NCBI RefSeq assembly: GCF_002831565.1
Contig: NZ_CP025096.1
Coordinates: 5,943,014-6,007,013, forward strand
Length of the DNA stretch: 64,000 nt
Source: Spirosoma pollinicola
GTDB taxonomy: Bacteria > Bacteroidota > Bacteroidia > Cytophagales > Spirosomataceae
Direction: 5' to 3'
Positions 16,543 through 27,100 of the stretch are shown piece by piece. The notes under the pieces are model-generated. The model made no database searches, was not told the DNA's origin, and saw nothing but the letters and a program-made list of their open reading frames with translations. Position 1 is the first letter of the stretch; every line of letters starts with the position of its first letter. Position numbers and translations under genes: made by a program.

Positions 16543-18033
16543 ATGAGTATAAAAGCCATTCGCACTGGCATCGTTCTTCGGCCAGACCCAACCCGCGTGT
16601 TGTTTCGCGCTTTCGATTTAGGCAGCACCACACGAACCCTTAAAATTGTAGCTCGCGTGGGGAGCATGACCGACGAAGAGGCCGAGCAAAAACTCGATGA
16701 AGTTATCCGGGAGTTTGGAGGCCGCCATTACAAACTCGAACGTTTCCTGTTAAATCGATTTGAGCAGATAAAGCCCCATTTGTTGACCGATGAACCGCTC
16801 ACCGAAGATCGGAAGCTGTTGTTGGGTGCGTATTTCACTATGGAATACTCGCTCGAATCGGCGGCTTTGTTCAATCCGTCGATGATCTGGCACCCCGATC
16901 AGACCAATGTGCCGCCCGGCTACAAACGTTTCATTTTGAGTTTGCGGGCAACAGGGGAGGGGCACATTTCGTCTATCTCTTTTCGGATGGGATATATTGA
17001 CGAAAGCGGAAAAATCGTTCTCCGGCAACCGTCGCGTTATGTGACATCGCCCGAAATTGTACCCAATCACCGGTTCAATCGTGCGATGTTTGAGCGCAAA
17101 CTGTATGAACTTCGTTTGGAAAACAGCATTCAGGAAAAAATGATGGTTGGGCTTGGCGACGAGTTCAGCCTGTCGGAACTGGAAGCGCAGATCAAACGCG
17201 TATCAGCACAGTTTCGGTACAATGCCGAGTATGAAACCATTGCGAGCGGATTGCTGGCGCTGGCGAAATCAAACTACGAAATTCACTTTGAAGACGACCA
17301 GAGTTTAGATGAACGATGCATTTTTCCGACATCGCCCAATGAAACGAACGGGATTGAAGATGCCCGTTTTGTGCAGTTTACCGACGACGATGGGACAATC
17401 ACGTTTTATGCTACTTATACCGCCTATAACGGTCGCGTAACGTTCCCGCAACTGCTGGAAACGAAAGACTTTACCCATTTTAGTGTAAGCACACTGAACG
17501 GGGCCGAAGTATCCAACAAAGGCATGGCTCTGTTCCCGCGCAAGATTGGCGGAAAATACGCCATGATCTCCCGTCAGGATGGTGAGAATATCTACCTGAT
17601 GTATTCCGACGATCTGTATTTCTGGCAAACAAAGGAATTGATTCTTAAGCCTACCTACAATTGGGAATATGTGCAATTGGGCAACTGCGGGTCACCTATC
17701 GAAACTGAAGCCGGGTGGCTGGTGCTGAGTCACGGCGTTGGGCCAATGCGGAAATACGCCATTGGCGCCTTTCTTCTAGACCTCAACGATCCATCTAAAG
17801 TGATAGGCCGAACCAGCGAACCCATTTTAAGCCCTGACGAGAACGAACGCGAAGGCTACGTGCCCAATGTAGTTTATAGTTGCGGAGGACTTATTAATAA
17901 TGGCGAACTGATTATTCCATACGCTATGGCCGACTACGCCAGCAGTTTCGCCACCGTGAACGTCGCCGAACTTCTAACTGAACTAACAGGGCAAAGTAAA
18001 ACAGAGTCGGTAACGGCGGAAGTTGCGAATTGA
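16543..18033 (+). CDS. GH130-family mannoside phosphorylase or hydrolase
   Basis: A 496-residue member of the PH1107-related GH130 family, which has a five-bladed beta-propeller catalytic domain. The N-terminal part is helical (about residues 1-200) and the propeller covers about 215-480. The general acid sits in the typical NGIEDARFV motif, and GNCGSPIETEAGWLVLSHGV is the family's conserved active-site stretch. GH130 enzymes cleave beta-mannosides, usually with phosphate to give mannose 1-phosphate, or hydrolyse beta-1,2-mannosides; the subfamily cannot be fixed by eye. No signal peptide is present, so it acts in the cytoplasm. Its gene partner is the GT4 protein upstream. Confidence 0.9.
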   Translation: MSIKAIRTGIVLRPDPTRVLFRAFDLGSTTRTLKIVARVGSMTDEEAEQKLDEVIREFGGRHYKLERFLLNRFEQIKPHLLTDEPLTEDRKLLLGAYFTMEYSLESAALFNPSMIWHPDQTNVPPGYKRFILSLRATGEGHISSISFRMGYIDESGKIVLRQPSRYVTSPEIVPNHRFNRAMFERKLYELRLENSIQEKMMVGLGDEFSLSELEAQIKRVSAQFRYNAEYETIASGLLALAKSNYEIHFEDDQSLDERCIFPTSPNETNGIEDARFVQFTDDDGTITFYATYTAYNGRVTFPQLLETKDFTHFSVSTLNGAEVSNKGMALFPRKIGGKYAMISRQDGENIYLMYSDDLYFWQTKELILKPTYNWEYVQLGNCGSPIETEAGWLVLSHGVGPMRKYAIGAFLLDLNDPSKVIGRTSEPILSPDENEREGYVPNVVYSCGGLINNGELIIPYAMADYASSFATVNVAELLTELTGQSKTESVTAEVAN

Positions 18034-18081
18034 TTCTACTTGCACAGGTTGATTTTTTGAAGTCCTAGTTCATCCCTATAA

Positions 18082-18118
18082 AAAAAGCCCCGTTACGATA
18101 TATGTAACGGGGCTTTTT
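18082..18118. terminator. Bidirectional intrinsic terminator
   Basis: Perfect 15-bp stem (18082-18096 with 18104-18118), 7-nt loop, GC-rich core and A/T tracts on both sides. It sits between the convergent GH130 and DUF1735 genes and can stop transcription from both sides. Confidence 0.93.
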
Positions 18119-18134
18119 GGTAAAAGAATAACTC

Positions 18135-18653
18135 TTATTTCGTCAGTGAAACGACCAGAATTTGTGTGTGGTAGTTTGCGCTGATGATCACATTACTCGG
18201 TACAGTTGTTATACTGATTGGTACCGCATAAGGGCCACCGGTTGCAGGAATTTGCGTACCTACGAAATTGACATTGACCGTAGCGATCCGCTGCCCTGCG
18301 GCAACCGTTACCATCGGATTGCTTAGCTGGTAGGCAGCCGCTGGCAGAATTGTATAGGCTGTTTTATTGGCCGTATTATAGGCCGTCAGCGCAGTCTGGT
18401 CAATGGCCACAGTTACCGGAACATCCTGCGTTGGTGGAGTTGGCGACGCAATGTTGATGTCGACGGGTGCTACGAGCGATGTACTGGTAGCGCCAACAGT
18501 CACTGTTTTAAGGATACTACGGTTGGCTACATATGGAATCTCTGCCACGTAACCAACTCCAGCGAAGTCGACAAAGTGTTCGTCGTCTTTAAGACACGAA
18601 ATAAGACCAACTGCCAAACTCGCGGCCACGATAATACTACATAATTTGTTCAT
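18135..18653 (-). CDS. DUF1735-domain surface lipoprotein
   Basis: A 172-residue lipoprotein. The signal peptide ends with lipobox LISC, followed by LKDDE, which fits the Bacteroidota surface-export rule of Lys plus acidic residues after the Cys. The rest is a beta-sandwich of the DUF1735 type (VPVTVAIDQTALTAYNTANK, GQRIATVNVNFVG). It is the third gene of a SusC-SusD-DUF1735 operon. Such accessory lipoproteins usually help bind substrate on the surface. The ATG at 18653 is preferred over the one at 18680, which overlaps the SusD stop codon and would put nine polar residues before the signal peptide. Confidence 0.88.
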   Translation of the reverse strand: MNKLCSIIVAASLAVGLISCLKDDEHFVDFAGVGYVAEIPYVANRSILKTVTVGATSTSLVAPVDINIASPTPPTQDVPVTVAIDQTALTAYNTANKTAYTILPAAAYQLSNPMVTVAAGQRIATVNVNFVGTQIPATGGPYAVPISITTVPSNVIISANYHTQILVVSLTK

Positions 18654-18679
18654 GGTTGTTTGCTTGTTTTGGGTAGGCA

Positions 18680-20185
18680 TTACTTCTCCCAGAAGATTTT
18701 GGTCGTAAACTGATTGATCGTTCCCTGAGCGCCTACGTTAGCGGCATTGTTGCTGTATTCTGACGTAGGATAAAGCAACCGGATTGGAATTTGCTTCACG
18801 CTTGTGCTGGGATCCTGCGAAATGGGAACGCCGGTTGGCAAGCCTAAACGCCGGTAGTCAGACCATGCCTCGAAGGGAGCCGTTCCGTTTTCAGAAGCCC
18901 ATTTCTGGGTGATGATGGCTTCAATCTTATTGGTCGATGCATCCCAGTTTACGTTGTTCACGCCAGCCTGAGAATAATAGGTCGTTGCTTCGGCAGCCGT
19001 ACGGCCCACATTAACGAACGATTCGGCAATAGCCGACTGATACAAGGTTTTTGGATCGCCTGTAATCCAGCCTCGCTGTGCGGCTTCAGCCTGCATAAAG
19101 AGACTTTCGTGCGACTGCAGGATAGGGGAGTTTTGTGAAACGCTCTTCAAAATACCTGCACCAACATCAGATACCTGGCTATTGACCAATACATCCGTTG
19201 TGCCGAATAACGTACCATTAAAGTTTGTTGTCGTACCTACAACGGGTCTGTAATAAGCAGCTAAACGCGGGTCGTTTGAATTCTTGTAAAACGTGATTCC
19301 ATACAAATTGCCCTTATACTGGTTGTTGAGCGTCGTTGGATTGCCATTAATGGCATAGAACGCACCGTATAAAGGGTTCTGCATATTCTGGGAGTTGGTA
19401 TATCCCGGATTCACGCTCGCGTTTTCTCCTGCTCCCAGAAACCCATAGCCCGAAGCTTTAATACTAGCTAGTTGCGTTTGTATAAACGTGGCCCGATCGG
19501 CCTTTTCAGACTGACGTAGCAACATGCGTAACTTGAGGGTGTTGCCAAACTTGAGCCACTTGTTGATATCGCCCTGAAACATAATGTCGTTAGGGCCCGG
19601 GTTCAGCGTACCATCTCCTTTAGCCAGAAGCGCCATACCTGCATCAATCTGCTTGAAGAGATCCTCGTAAATATCCTGCGCTTTGTCGTAGGTAGGTAAA
19701 ATGTTGGCTGTACCCTGCAAGGCTGACGTATAGGGTACATCGCCGTAGGTGTCTACCAGAAGCTGAAAATGCAGGGCTTTCATAATTTTAGCCATCCCCT
19801 GCAAAAGCGGTTGACCCAGAGTTGCCGCCTGATTATCTACGTAATTGTAGTTTTTCAGGTTGAGGTAAGCACTTGTCCAGATGCTGTTATTAAACCCCTG
19901 AGTAAACTGGTAATTTTTATCTGATGTGGCAATGGAATAGTTACCGCTCCAGTTCCAGTATCCCATCCAAAGATTCAGAAAATAGAAGCTGCCGGCTGCG
20001 CCACTGGGTGTGTTTCCTGTCAAATACCAGCCGGTTGTGGCCAGCGCATCGGGCAGTACCAGTTGTGGCGTTGCCGCCGTTACCTGGTTTGGGTTATTAT
20101 TCACGTTGAGGTAATCTTTGCAACCCGTCATTACCATCAACATACCGGCAAGTAAGCCAGTTGTCAGTCGTTTTATATAAATCAT
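18680..20185 (-). CDS. SusD-like lipoprotein (SusD_2 type)
   Basis: A 501-residue surface lipoprotein with signal LLAGMLMVMTGC and then KDYLNVNNNPNQ, the typical start of the SusD-and-RagB-like 2 family. TPR-like helices follow (LLQGMAKIMKALHFQLLVDT, YGDVPYTSALQG), and the C-terminus carries WASENGTAPFEAWSDYRRLG. It lies 21 bp downstream of its SusC partner and just upstream of the DUF1735 gene. It is paralogous to the SusD at 27418-28965 by shared motifs (KIMKALHFQLLVD versus KVMKAMLFQQLVD). Substrate unknown. Confidence 0.94.
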   Translation of the reverse strand: MIYIKRLTTGLLAGMLMVMTGCKDYLNVNNNPNQVTAATPQLVLPDALATTGWYLTGNTPSGAAGSFYFLNLWMGYWNWSGNYSIATSDKNYQFTQGFNNSIWTSAYLNLKNYNYVDNQAATLGQPLLQGMAKIMKALHFQLLVDTYGDVPYTSALQGTANILPTYDKAQDIYEDLFKQIDAGMALLAKGDGTLNPGPNDIMFQGDINKWLKFGNTLKLRMLLRQSEKADRATFIQTQLASIKASGYGFLGAGENASVNPGYTNSQNMQNPLYGAFYAINGNPTTLNNQYKGNLYGITFYKNSNDPRLAAYYRPVVGTTTNFNGTLFGTTDVLVNSQVSDVGAGILKSVSQNSPILQSHESLFMQAEAAQRGWITGDPKTLYQSAIAESFVNVGRTAAEATTYYSQAGVNNVNWDASTNKIEAIITQKWASENGTAPFEAWSDYRRLGLPTGVPISQDPSTSVKQIPIRLLYPTSEYSNNAANVGAQGTINQFTTKIFWEK

Positions 20186-20206
20186 TGTTGTTTGCTGAAT
20201 TAAGTG

Positions 20207-23200
20207 CTAAAAACCAAAGCTGAGCCGGAATCCATACAGCCGTGTTGGGGGCGTCTGGTATTCGGTGGTTGTACCAACCGCATTACTGGTATCATTGGCG
20301 TTCGTGCCGCCCGAGAATTCAGGGTCCGTAAATACGTTGGTTTTAGGACGGAGCATAATCAGGTTCCGACCTGTTAACGCAACGTTCAACGATTTGATGA
20401 ACTTCGTGTAACCAATGATTTTCGTTGGAATGTTATAGCTCAGTACAACTTCACGTAGCTTCCAGAAGTCGGCGCTTGTAACATAGCTCGACGCTGCATT
20501 GTGGTAGCCGGAATTAGTCCAGAACACCAGATTGCCGTCTTTGGTCGTCACGTTCGTGTTGGGTGTAACGGTAGCCGTTGTAATACCGTCTGGATTGTTG
20601 GTTACGAGTACTGAGTTCGGGAATACAAAATTCTGCCGACCTGCATAAACCGACCGGACACCAGCTCCTGTAAATTCAAGTGCATTGCCAAGTGCATTGT
20701 AGATAACCGCACCACCACGGTATTCTACAACAGCTGCTAAAGTCAAGCCTTTGAATTTAAACGTATTCGTAAAGCCGAAGCGATATTTTGGCTGCGTCGT
20801 GCCGGCATACTTCAGGTTTGGATCCAGAATTGGATAGCCCGTTGCGTCAACTACAGGCCGGCCTGTGTACTGCCCGGTTGGATCGTAGTTCGGTGCTTTT
20901 GCATCGGAAGACTGAATCCGCTGAATATCACTGACAAACAAGGCCGGATACGCATATGATTTAGCCGCGTACACGTTTGAGGCACCACCCGTTAAGGTTG
21001 GCCGATAAGGGTCTGATCCGTAGGGAATATTGATCCGTGGCAAGTCCTGATACAGATCAGTTACCTTGCTTTCCAGATACGTGAAGTTGGCGTTAATATC
21101 CCACGTAAAACCACCTGTGTTCACCAATGGGCGAATTGACCGCAAATCCAGTTCAAAGCCCTGATTTTGCATCGTACCCGTGTTGATCAACGCGGTAGAA
21201 TACCCGGTTGCCTGCGATATCCCGATAGGTACGGTCTGATTCGTAGTCAGTGTGTTGTAATAAACAGCTTCGAGGTTGAACCGGTCAAATAAGCCAACTT
21301 CCAAACCAACTTCCCGGCTGTTTGTAAACTCCGGCTTCAGGTTTGGGTCATTTTGCTGGTTGCTCTGCTCAAAACCAGCCTGACTGCCGAATGGGAAGCC
21401 TGTTCCTGGGTTGAACACGTTCTGCAACTGATAAGGCGCTACGTTTACCTGACCAACCTTCGATAGGCTACCACGGATTTTTGCGTAACTAAGGATCGAG
21501 TTGCCTTTCAGGCCGGGAATTATTTCGCTTAGTACAACCGATGCATCTACAGCCGGATAAAAGAACGAGCGATTGCTGGGAGCCAGCAACGACGTCCAGT
21601 CATTACGTCCCGATGCGTGGATGAACACAGCTTCTTTATAGCCCAGCGTAAAATCGCCAAAGGCACCCAGCAAACGGTTCTGGCTATTGTATTCGGCCAG
21701 TGTGGCATTGCCTAGCCGGTTAGCGACGTTATAAGTGCCCGGAACAACAAGGGCTCCGGCATAATCGTAGGTACTACGTGCGTACTCCTGGCGGGTTTGC
21801 TGACCAAGGATAAGCCGGGTTGTAAAATCACCGAATTTAGGATTCACCGTAACGAGCAGGTCGCCCGTAAAGCGCGTTCTTAACTGGGTCGCATCCTGTA
21901 CGGTGGCGTTCGTGTGGCCGCCAGCCGATGAGGCAATGTTGCCCGCTTCCCAGGGGTCGCCAGTTGCATAGTCGGAGAAAGTAACGTCGGCAATGTGCGC
22001 TTTCAGCTGTGAGTTGTAAAACTGGCCACCAACCCGATATAATACGCTTAACCAATTCGTGAATTTATACGATACATCGGCTGAACCCTGAAGCGTATAT
22101 ATGTTGGTAACTTTGCGCGAGTTATCACCCGTTATTTGCCAGTAGGGGTTCGGATAATAAGCGTTGTAATAGCCATTTACATCGCCATAGGGAGACGTAA
22201 TATCGTTCAGCGGATAGCTGTTCAGCGGGGCCTGTGGCTGCTGATTCAACACGTTCCAGTATACGGGCCGGTTCTGGTTGAAATCTCCATTTTCGGTATT
22301 CGAATTTTGATACGAAAATTGCATGCCTGCATTGGTCGTGAACTTGTCGATCGACCGGCCGCCCTTGATGCTAAGGTTGGTCCGTTGGTATTTGTCGTTC
22401 GGCACAACGCCTTTCTGGTCTACTCGCTGTAAGCTTAGCCCAAAATAGTTCAGGTTATCGCCAACTCGATACGAAATGTCGTGTTGCTGCGTGACGCCGG
22501 TATTGAAAAAGGCCTTGCGGGGATCTTTGGATGGGGCCGAGTACGGTATTTTCAGGGTATCGATTCGAGTGTTTCCATTCGAATCCCGAATCTGAACGCC
22601 ATAGCCAAGTGGTTGAAGAGAGCCATCAAACGGAGTACCAAATTGCTGGTTCTCATAAGGTACATACGTACGGGCATAATTGCGGTCGTAAAATGGCACG
22701 CCTTCACCACCATTTGCTCCAAACTGAGTTTGCAGACCGGGCATGTATGAGATACTCTCGAACTGCGTATTGTTTGTGTAGGTAATCTGAGGCTTGTTGT
22801 TTTTAGTGCCACGTAACGTGGTAATAATCAGGGCGCCATTCGAGGCATCGGAGCCATAAAGAGCAGCTGCGCTTGGGCCTTTCAGAACGGTTGTCTGATC
22901 AATATCATTCGGGTTGATTGACGACAGAAAACTAATGTCAGAAATAACGCCATCCACAATCAGCAAAGCCTGGTTATTTCCCAGAAACGAACGGTTACCA
23001 CGCAGCGTAAGACGGGCCCCGGCTCCTACACCATTGTTGGTCGTACTAACCTGAAGACCCGATACCTTTCCTGTTAGTCCATTCGCTACGTTGATCGGCG
23101 CAGCCTGTGTTATCTGGGAGTTACTTATACGAGCAATCGACGTCCCGATTTCGCGCTCCGTACGCTGAATACCAAAGCCAGTTACAACTACCTCATTCAG

Positions 23201-23503
23201 TGTAGATGCATCGGCTGCCAGTACTACATTCACCGAGTTTCGATTACCAACAACAACATCCTGCGGTTTAAAACCGACAAATGAGAATGTCAGCGTTGTG
23301 TTTGATCCGGTATTAATTTGGTAGTTCCCGTTTACATCGGTTGTTGTTCCACGCGTTGTACCCTTAACAACGACACTTACACCGGGTAGACCTGACCCAT
23401 CGTCTGATGAAGTCACACGACCCGTTACAGCCGCATCCTGCGCCAGCAATGGCAGGCAAAAAAGGAGCGAGAGTAACCAGCTTCCAATTAGAACTTTTCT
23501 CAT
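20207..23503 (-). CDS. SusC/RagA TonB-dependent transporter without STN domain
   Basis: A 1098-residue outer-membrane transporter: signal peptide ending in LPLLAQ, carboxypeptidase-D-like domain at about residues 24-95 (VTGRVTSSDDGSGLPGVSVV), plug domain (IDQTTVLKGPSAAALYGSDA) and a barrel ending in RLYGFRLSFGF. Unlike the first SusC in the window it has no STN domain and no sigma/FecR genes nearby, so it is probably regulated from its own promoter. It is the first gene of a SusC-SusD-DUF1735 operon and faces away from a paralogous SusC gene across 660 bp. Confidence 0.95.
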   Translation of the reverse strand: MRKVLIGSWLLSLLFCLPLLAQDAAVTGRVTSSDDGSGLPGVSVVVKGTTRGTTTDVNGNYQINTGSNTTLTFSFVGFKPQDVVVGNRNSVNVVLAADASTLNEVVVTGFGIQRTEREIGTSIARISNSQITQAAPINVANGLTGKVSGLQVSTTNNGVGAGARLTLRGNRSFLGNNQALLIVDGVISDISFLSSINPNDIDQTTVLKGPSAAALYGSDASNGALIITTLRGTKNNKPQITYTNNTQFESISYMPGLQTQFGANGGEGVPFYDRNYARTYVPYENQQFGTPFDGSLQPLGYGVQIRDSNGNTRIDTLKIPYSAPSKDPRKAFFNTGVTQQHDISYRVGDNLNYFGLSLQRVDQKGVVPNDKYQRTNLSIKGGRSIDKFTTNAGMQFSYQNSNTENGDFNQNRPVYWNVLNQQPQAPLNSYPLNDITSPYGDVNGYYNAYYPNPYWQITGDNSRKVTNIYTLQGSADVSYKFTNWLSVLYRVGGQFYNSQLKAHIADVTFSDYATGDPWEAGNIASSAGGHTNATVQDATQLRTRFTGDLLVTVNPKFGDFTTRLILGQQTRQEYARSTYDYAGALVVPGTYNVANRLGNATLAEYNSQNRLLGAFGDFTLGYKEAVFIHASGRNDWTSLLAPSNRSFFYPAVDASVVLSEIIPGLKGNSILSYAKIRGSLSKVGQVNVAPYQLQNVFNPGTGFPFGSQAGFEQSNQQNDPNLKPEFTNSREVGLEVGLFDRFNLEAVYYNTLTTNQTVPIGISQATGYSTALINTGTMQNQGFELDLRSIRPLVNTGGFTWDINANFTYLESKVTDLYQDLPRINIPYGSDPYRPTLTGGASNVYAAKSYAYPALFVSDIQRIQSSDAKAPNYDPTGQYTGRPVVDATGYPILDPNLKYAGTTQPKYRFGFTNTFKFKGLTLAAVVEYRGGAVIYNALGNALEFTGAGVRSVYAGRQNFVFPNSVLVTNNPDGITTATVTPNTNVTTKDGNLVFWTNSGYHNAASSYVTSADFWKLREVVLSYNIPTKIIGYTKFIKSLNVALTGRNLIMLRPKTNVFTDPEFSGGTNANDTSNAVGTTTEYQTPPTRLYGFRLSFGF

Positions 23504-24163
23504 AAAAGTTGATGAAAAATTGTTTAAAGAGTTGAGTTAAGAAAATTGAAATTAAGCATTATTAACAGAGCATGTTTGGTAATATGCTGGTAATATAGTG
23601 TCATTATATCGAGAAAAAAATCAAATGATGGAAGGGAATAATGTACAAATATGTAGTTTTCGAAGTTGTATATTTAGGTGATTATACTCAGAAGAGGTTC
23701 TTTGAATTATTTGCCAAAATTCATTCCTTTACGTAACTAATTCTAGAAATATCCATTTAACCGATATATTATATCAAATGTTTATAAAACGCAACCCACA
23801 TGTGCTAGTGGTGACCGGGATGTTTTATCCGTCTTTTTACCTGTAAAACCCGGGTAGAAAGTGTAAAACTGAATATCGAAGAAAATGTGTAAAATCGAAT
23901 AGTATCTTTTGGAGAAATAGTTAGATAAATAGGTGCATTGTTAAAATACTATTAATAGAATTAAATACATTTAATAGGGGGATAATCCATAGTAAGTATT
24001 GAAATACAGTCCTATATGAAAATAATATTTTAGATATGATGAATTGTGTAACTTTTTCTGACAGTAGTAAACTATTTTTTAAAATATTTTCTTTAATCTT
24101 TTTTTAATAGCTTTGGGATGTTTTTATACTTGAGTACCACTTCTTAACTTATAACTACAACTT
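23504..24163. promoter_or_regulatory. 660-bp AT-rich divergent promoter region
   Basis: There is no ORF of note; the sequence is very AT-rich and lies between two divergent SusC genes, so both operons must start here. On the plus strand TATACTTG at 24125-24132 resembles the Bacteroidota -7 box TAnnTTTG with one mismatch, and TTTT at 24101-24104 lies 20 bp before it, where a TTTG -33 box is expected. No equally good match was found for the minus strand. No operator repeat is obvious. Confidence 0.5.
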
Positions 24164-27100
24164 ATGCGCAAATTTTTACTGGCACAATTTATATTGTGTT
24201 TATTCGCTTTTCCACTGCTTGCCCAGAACCGGGCCATCACTGGAAAAATCACTTCATCAGAAGACGGCTCTGTGTTACCTGGGGTTACCGTATTAATCAA
24301 GGGTACAAACCAGGGGACTACGACAAATGCGGAAGGTGCCTTCCAGATCAATGCCGCTAAGGGTGCTACGCTCCAAATCAGTTTTATTGGCTTTGCTACC
24401 CAAAGCGTAACGCTCGACAATCAGACAACCGTTAATCTGGCCCTGAAACCCGATGCATCGCAACTTCAGGAAATTGTTGTGACGGCGCAGGGTATTCGGA
24501 AAAATCAGCGGGAAATTGGATACGCTATATCTAAGGTTAATACCGAAGACGTAACCGTTGGTCGTTCGCCACAGTTGGCGCAGGCCCTGGCTGGTAAAGT
24601 AACCGGTCTGGCTGTTTATAACGTAAACAACAGCGTTGATCCTGCCGTGAAAATCGTCTTGCGCGGGTATCGTTCCTTAACGGGTAACAACGAAGCGCTG
24701 GTCGTGCTCGATGGTATGCAGACAACATCGACTATCCTGTCGACAATCAATCCAAATGACATTGAGAGTGTTTCCATCCTGAAGGGTGGCCAGGCCGCTA
24801 CGCTTTATGGGTCATCGGGTATCAATGGTGCCCTTATTATTACAACCAAAAAGGGCGCAAAAGGCAAGCTGAAAGTAAATTATTCAAACAGTACGAACTT
24901 CGAGCAAATTAGTTTTATGCCTCAGACTCAGGACAAATACGGTTCTGGCTCACACTATGCTACGGCTTTCGGTACAGCAGGCTATAAAACGGATTATCTG
25001 GCTCGTATGGCCGACAACTGGCGTTCGTATGAAAACCAGCAGTATGGTGATGCTTTTGATGGCTCTTTGCGGATTCAGGGACGGACAGCGGAAGACGGCA
25101 GTCAACTGCTTATTCCCTATTCAGCCGTTCCAAATGGTCGCCGGAAAGCTTTTAACACGGGTGTTTCGGTAAACAATCAGGTTAATTTCCAGGGTGGCGA
25201 CGAAACCAGTTCGTTCTATATGTCGATTGAAAATCAATCCGTAAATGGGATTGTGCCTGGCGACAAAAGTAACCGGACAGGTACACGTCTGTCGGCCACG
25301 AAGGAATACGGTAAACTGACCGCCAGCTTTAACGCCGGTTATGTACAGGGTGTTTACAACCGCACATCGTCTGACTTCTATAACAACGTACTGAATCAGC
25401 CAGCTAACTTACCCCTGAGTGATCTGCGCAACTGGCAGACCAATCCATTGGCAAACCCGAACGGTTTTTATAATGATTATTATAACAACCCCTATTTCGA
25501 AGCCGACAATAACCGGTTGAACTACAAGGATGCCAACATTAACGGTAACCTGAATCTTACCCTCAAAGCCACGAACTGGTTATCGATTACAAACCGGGTG
25601 GGTATTATGAACAACTCCCGGACGGGTAAGAATACAACGGGTAAATTCACATATACTGACTGGGCGAAAAGCAAATCATTTATTCCGGCTCCGTTCTTCC
25701 GGGATGGTGATGGTACTGGTATCTACCGGGCTATTACGGATACTCCAGGTTCTGTATTAGATTATTCGGGTACTGAAAATGTTATCAATAACGAATTCCA
25801 GGTTCAGCTATCGAAAGACTTAGGCCCCCTATCAAATCGGTTAATTTTAGGTAACAGCTTATACCAGCGCACAACAAATAACATTGGCGTAGGATCAAAC
25901 TCGATTGTCGTTCCAGATGTATATAACGTGTCGAACCGCCAGGGTATCCTGACAGGTGGACAGATTCTGACACAGGAACGTCGCCTTGGCTACTATGCCG
26001 ACTTGACCATGAACTACAAGAACTACCTGATCGTGAATGGTTCGTTCCGTTTTGATCAGACATCTAAGTTCTACAAACCCAACCGTGCAGCTAATTTCTG
26101 GTCATATCCCTATTATGGAGCAGCCGTTTCGTTCATTGCTACCGATGCGTTCCCAAGCATTAAGAGCGAATTCCTGAACTATTTCAAGTTACGCGCTAAT
26201 TACAACAAAAATGCCAACGACAATATTCCGTTGTATGGTCTGGATTTGACCTATCCAAATGGAACAAGCTTTCCATATGGCAGCACGGTTGGTCTGACGG
26301 TTGGTAATACACTGCCCGATCCAAACCTCAAACCTGAAACGGTTTACTCATCGGAAATTGGTGGTGAATTTCAATTGTTGAACAACCGAATTAATGTTGA
26401 TGTATCGGCTTACACGCAAAATTCTAAAGGTCAGGTAATTACGGTTCGGGTTCCAAACTCGACCGGTTTCCAGAACCTGCTGATCAACGTGGGTGAAACG
26501 AAGAACTGGGGGTATGAAGCAGAAGTGAAATACCTGATTGCCAGAGGAGGCAAGTTCTCATGGGATGCCAGCGTTCGTTACTCCTATAACGACAACAAAG
26601 TTGTTGACCTCTACCCTGGCATTAACGAATTCCAGATTGGTGGTTTCTCGTATGCCAATACGAACGTGATTAAAGATCAGCGCTTTCCAATTCTGAAAAC
26701 GGATGGCTATCAGTATGCACCGGATAACTCAGGTCGTGTTCTGGTGAATGCAACGACAGGATACCCACTTCGTAATACCTCGTTATTACCTCGTGGCGGT
26801 GTATTGCCACGGCACATTGCTGGGTTGGGTTCCAAAATGGAATACGGCAACTTCGGCTTTACGTTTAACTTCGAATACCGGGGTGGCAACGTAATGTTCA
26901 GTGATCTGGGCCGCCAGATGACGTTCACCGGAACAGGTAAATGGACGGAAGATCGTGCTCCTCACGTCTTCCCGAACTCAGCCATCCTGAACGCCGATGG
27001 CAGTGTATCAGCTAATGCGACAAACGTTCGTGAAGCTGAGTACTCTCTTTGGGTGGACAACTACCGGTTGATCTCGGAGAACTTTGTTACACCAGGCTGG

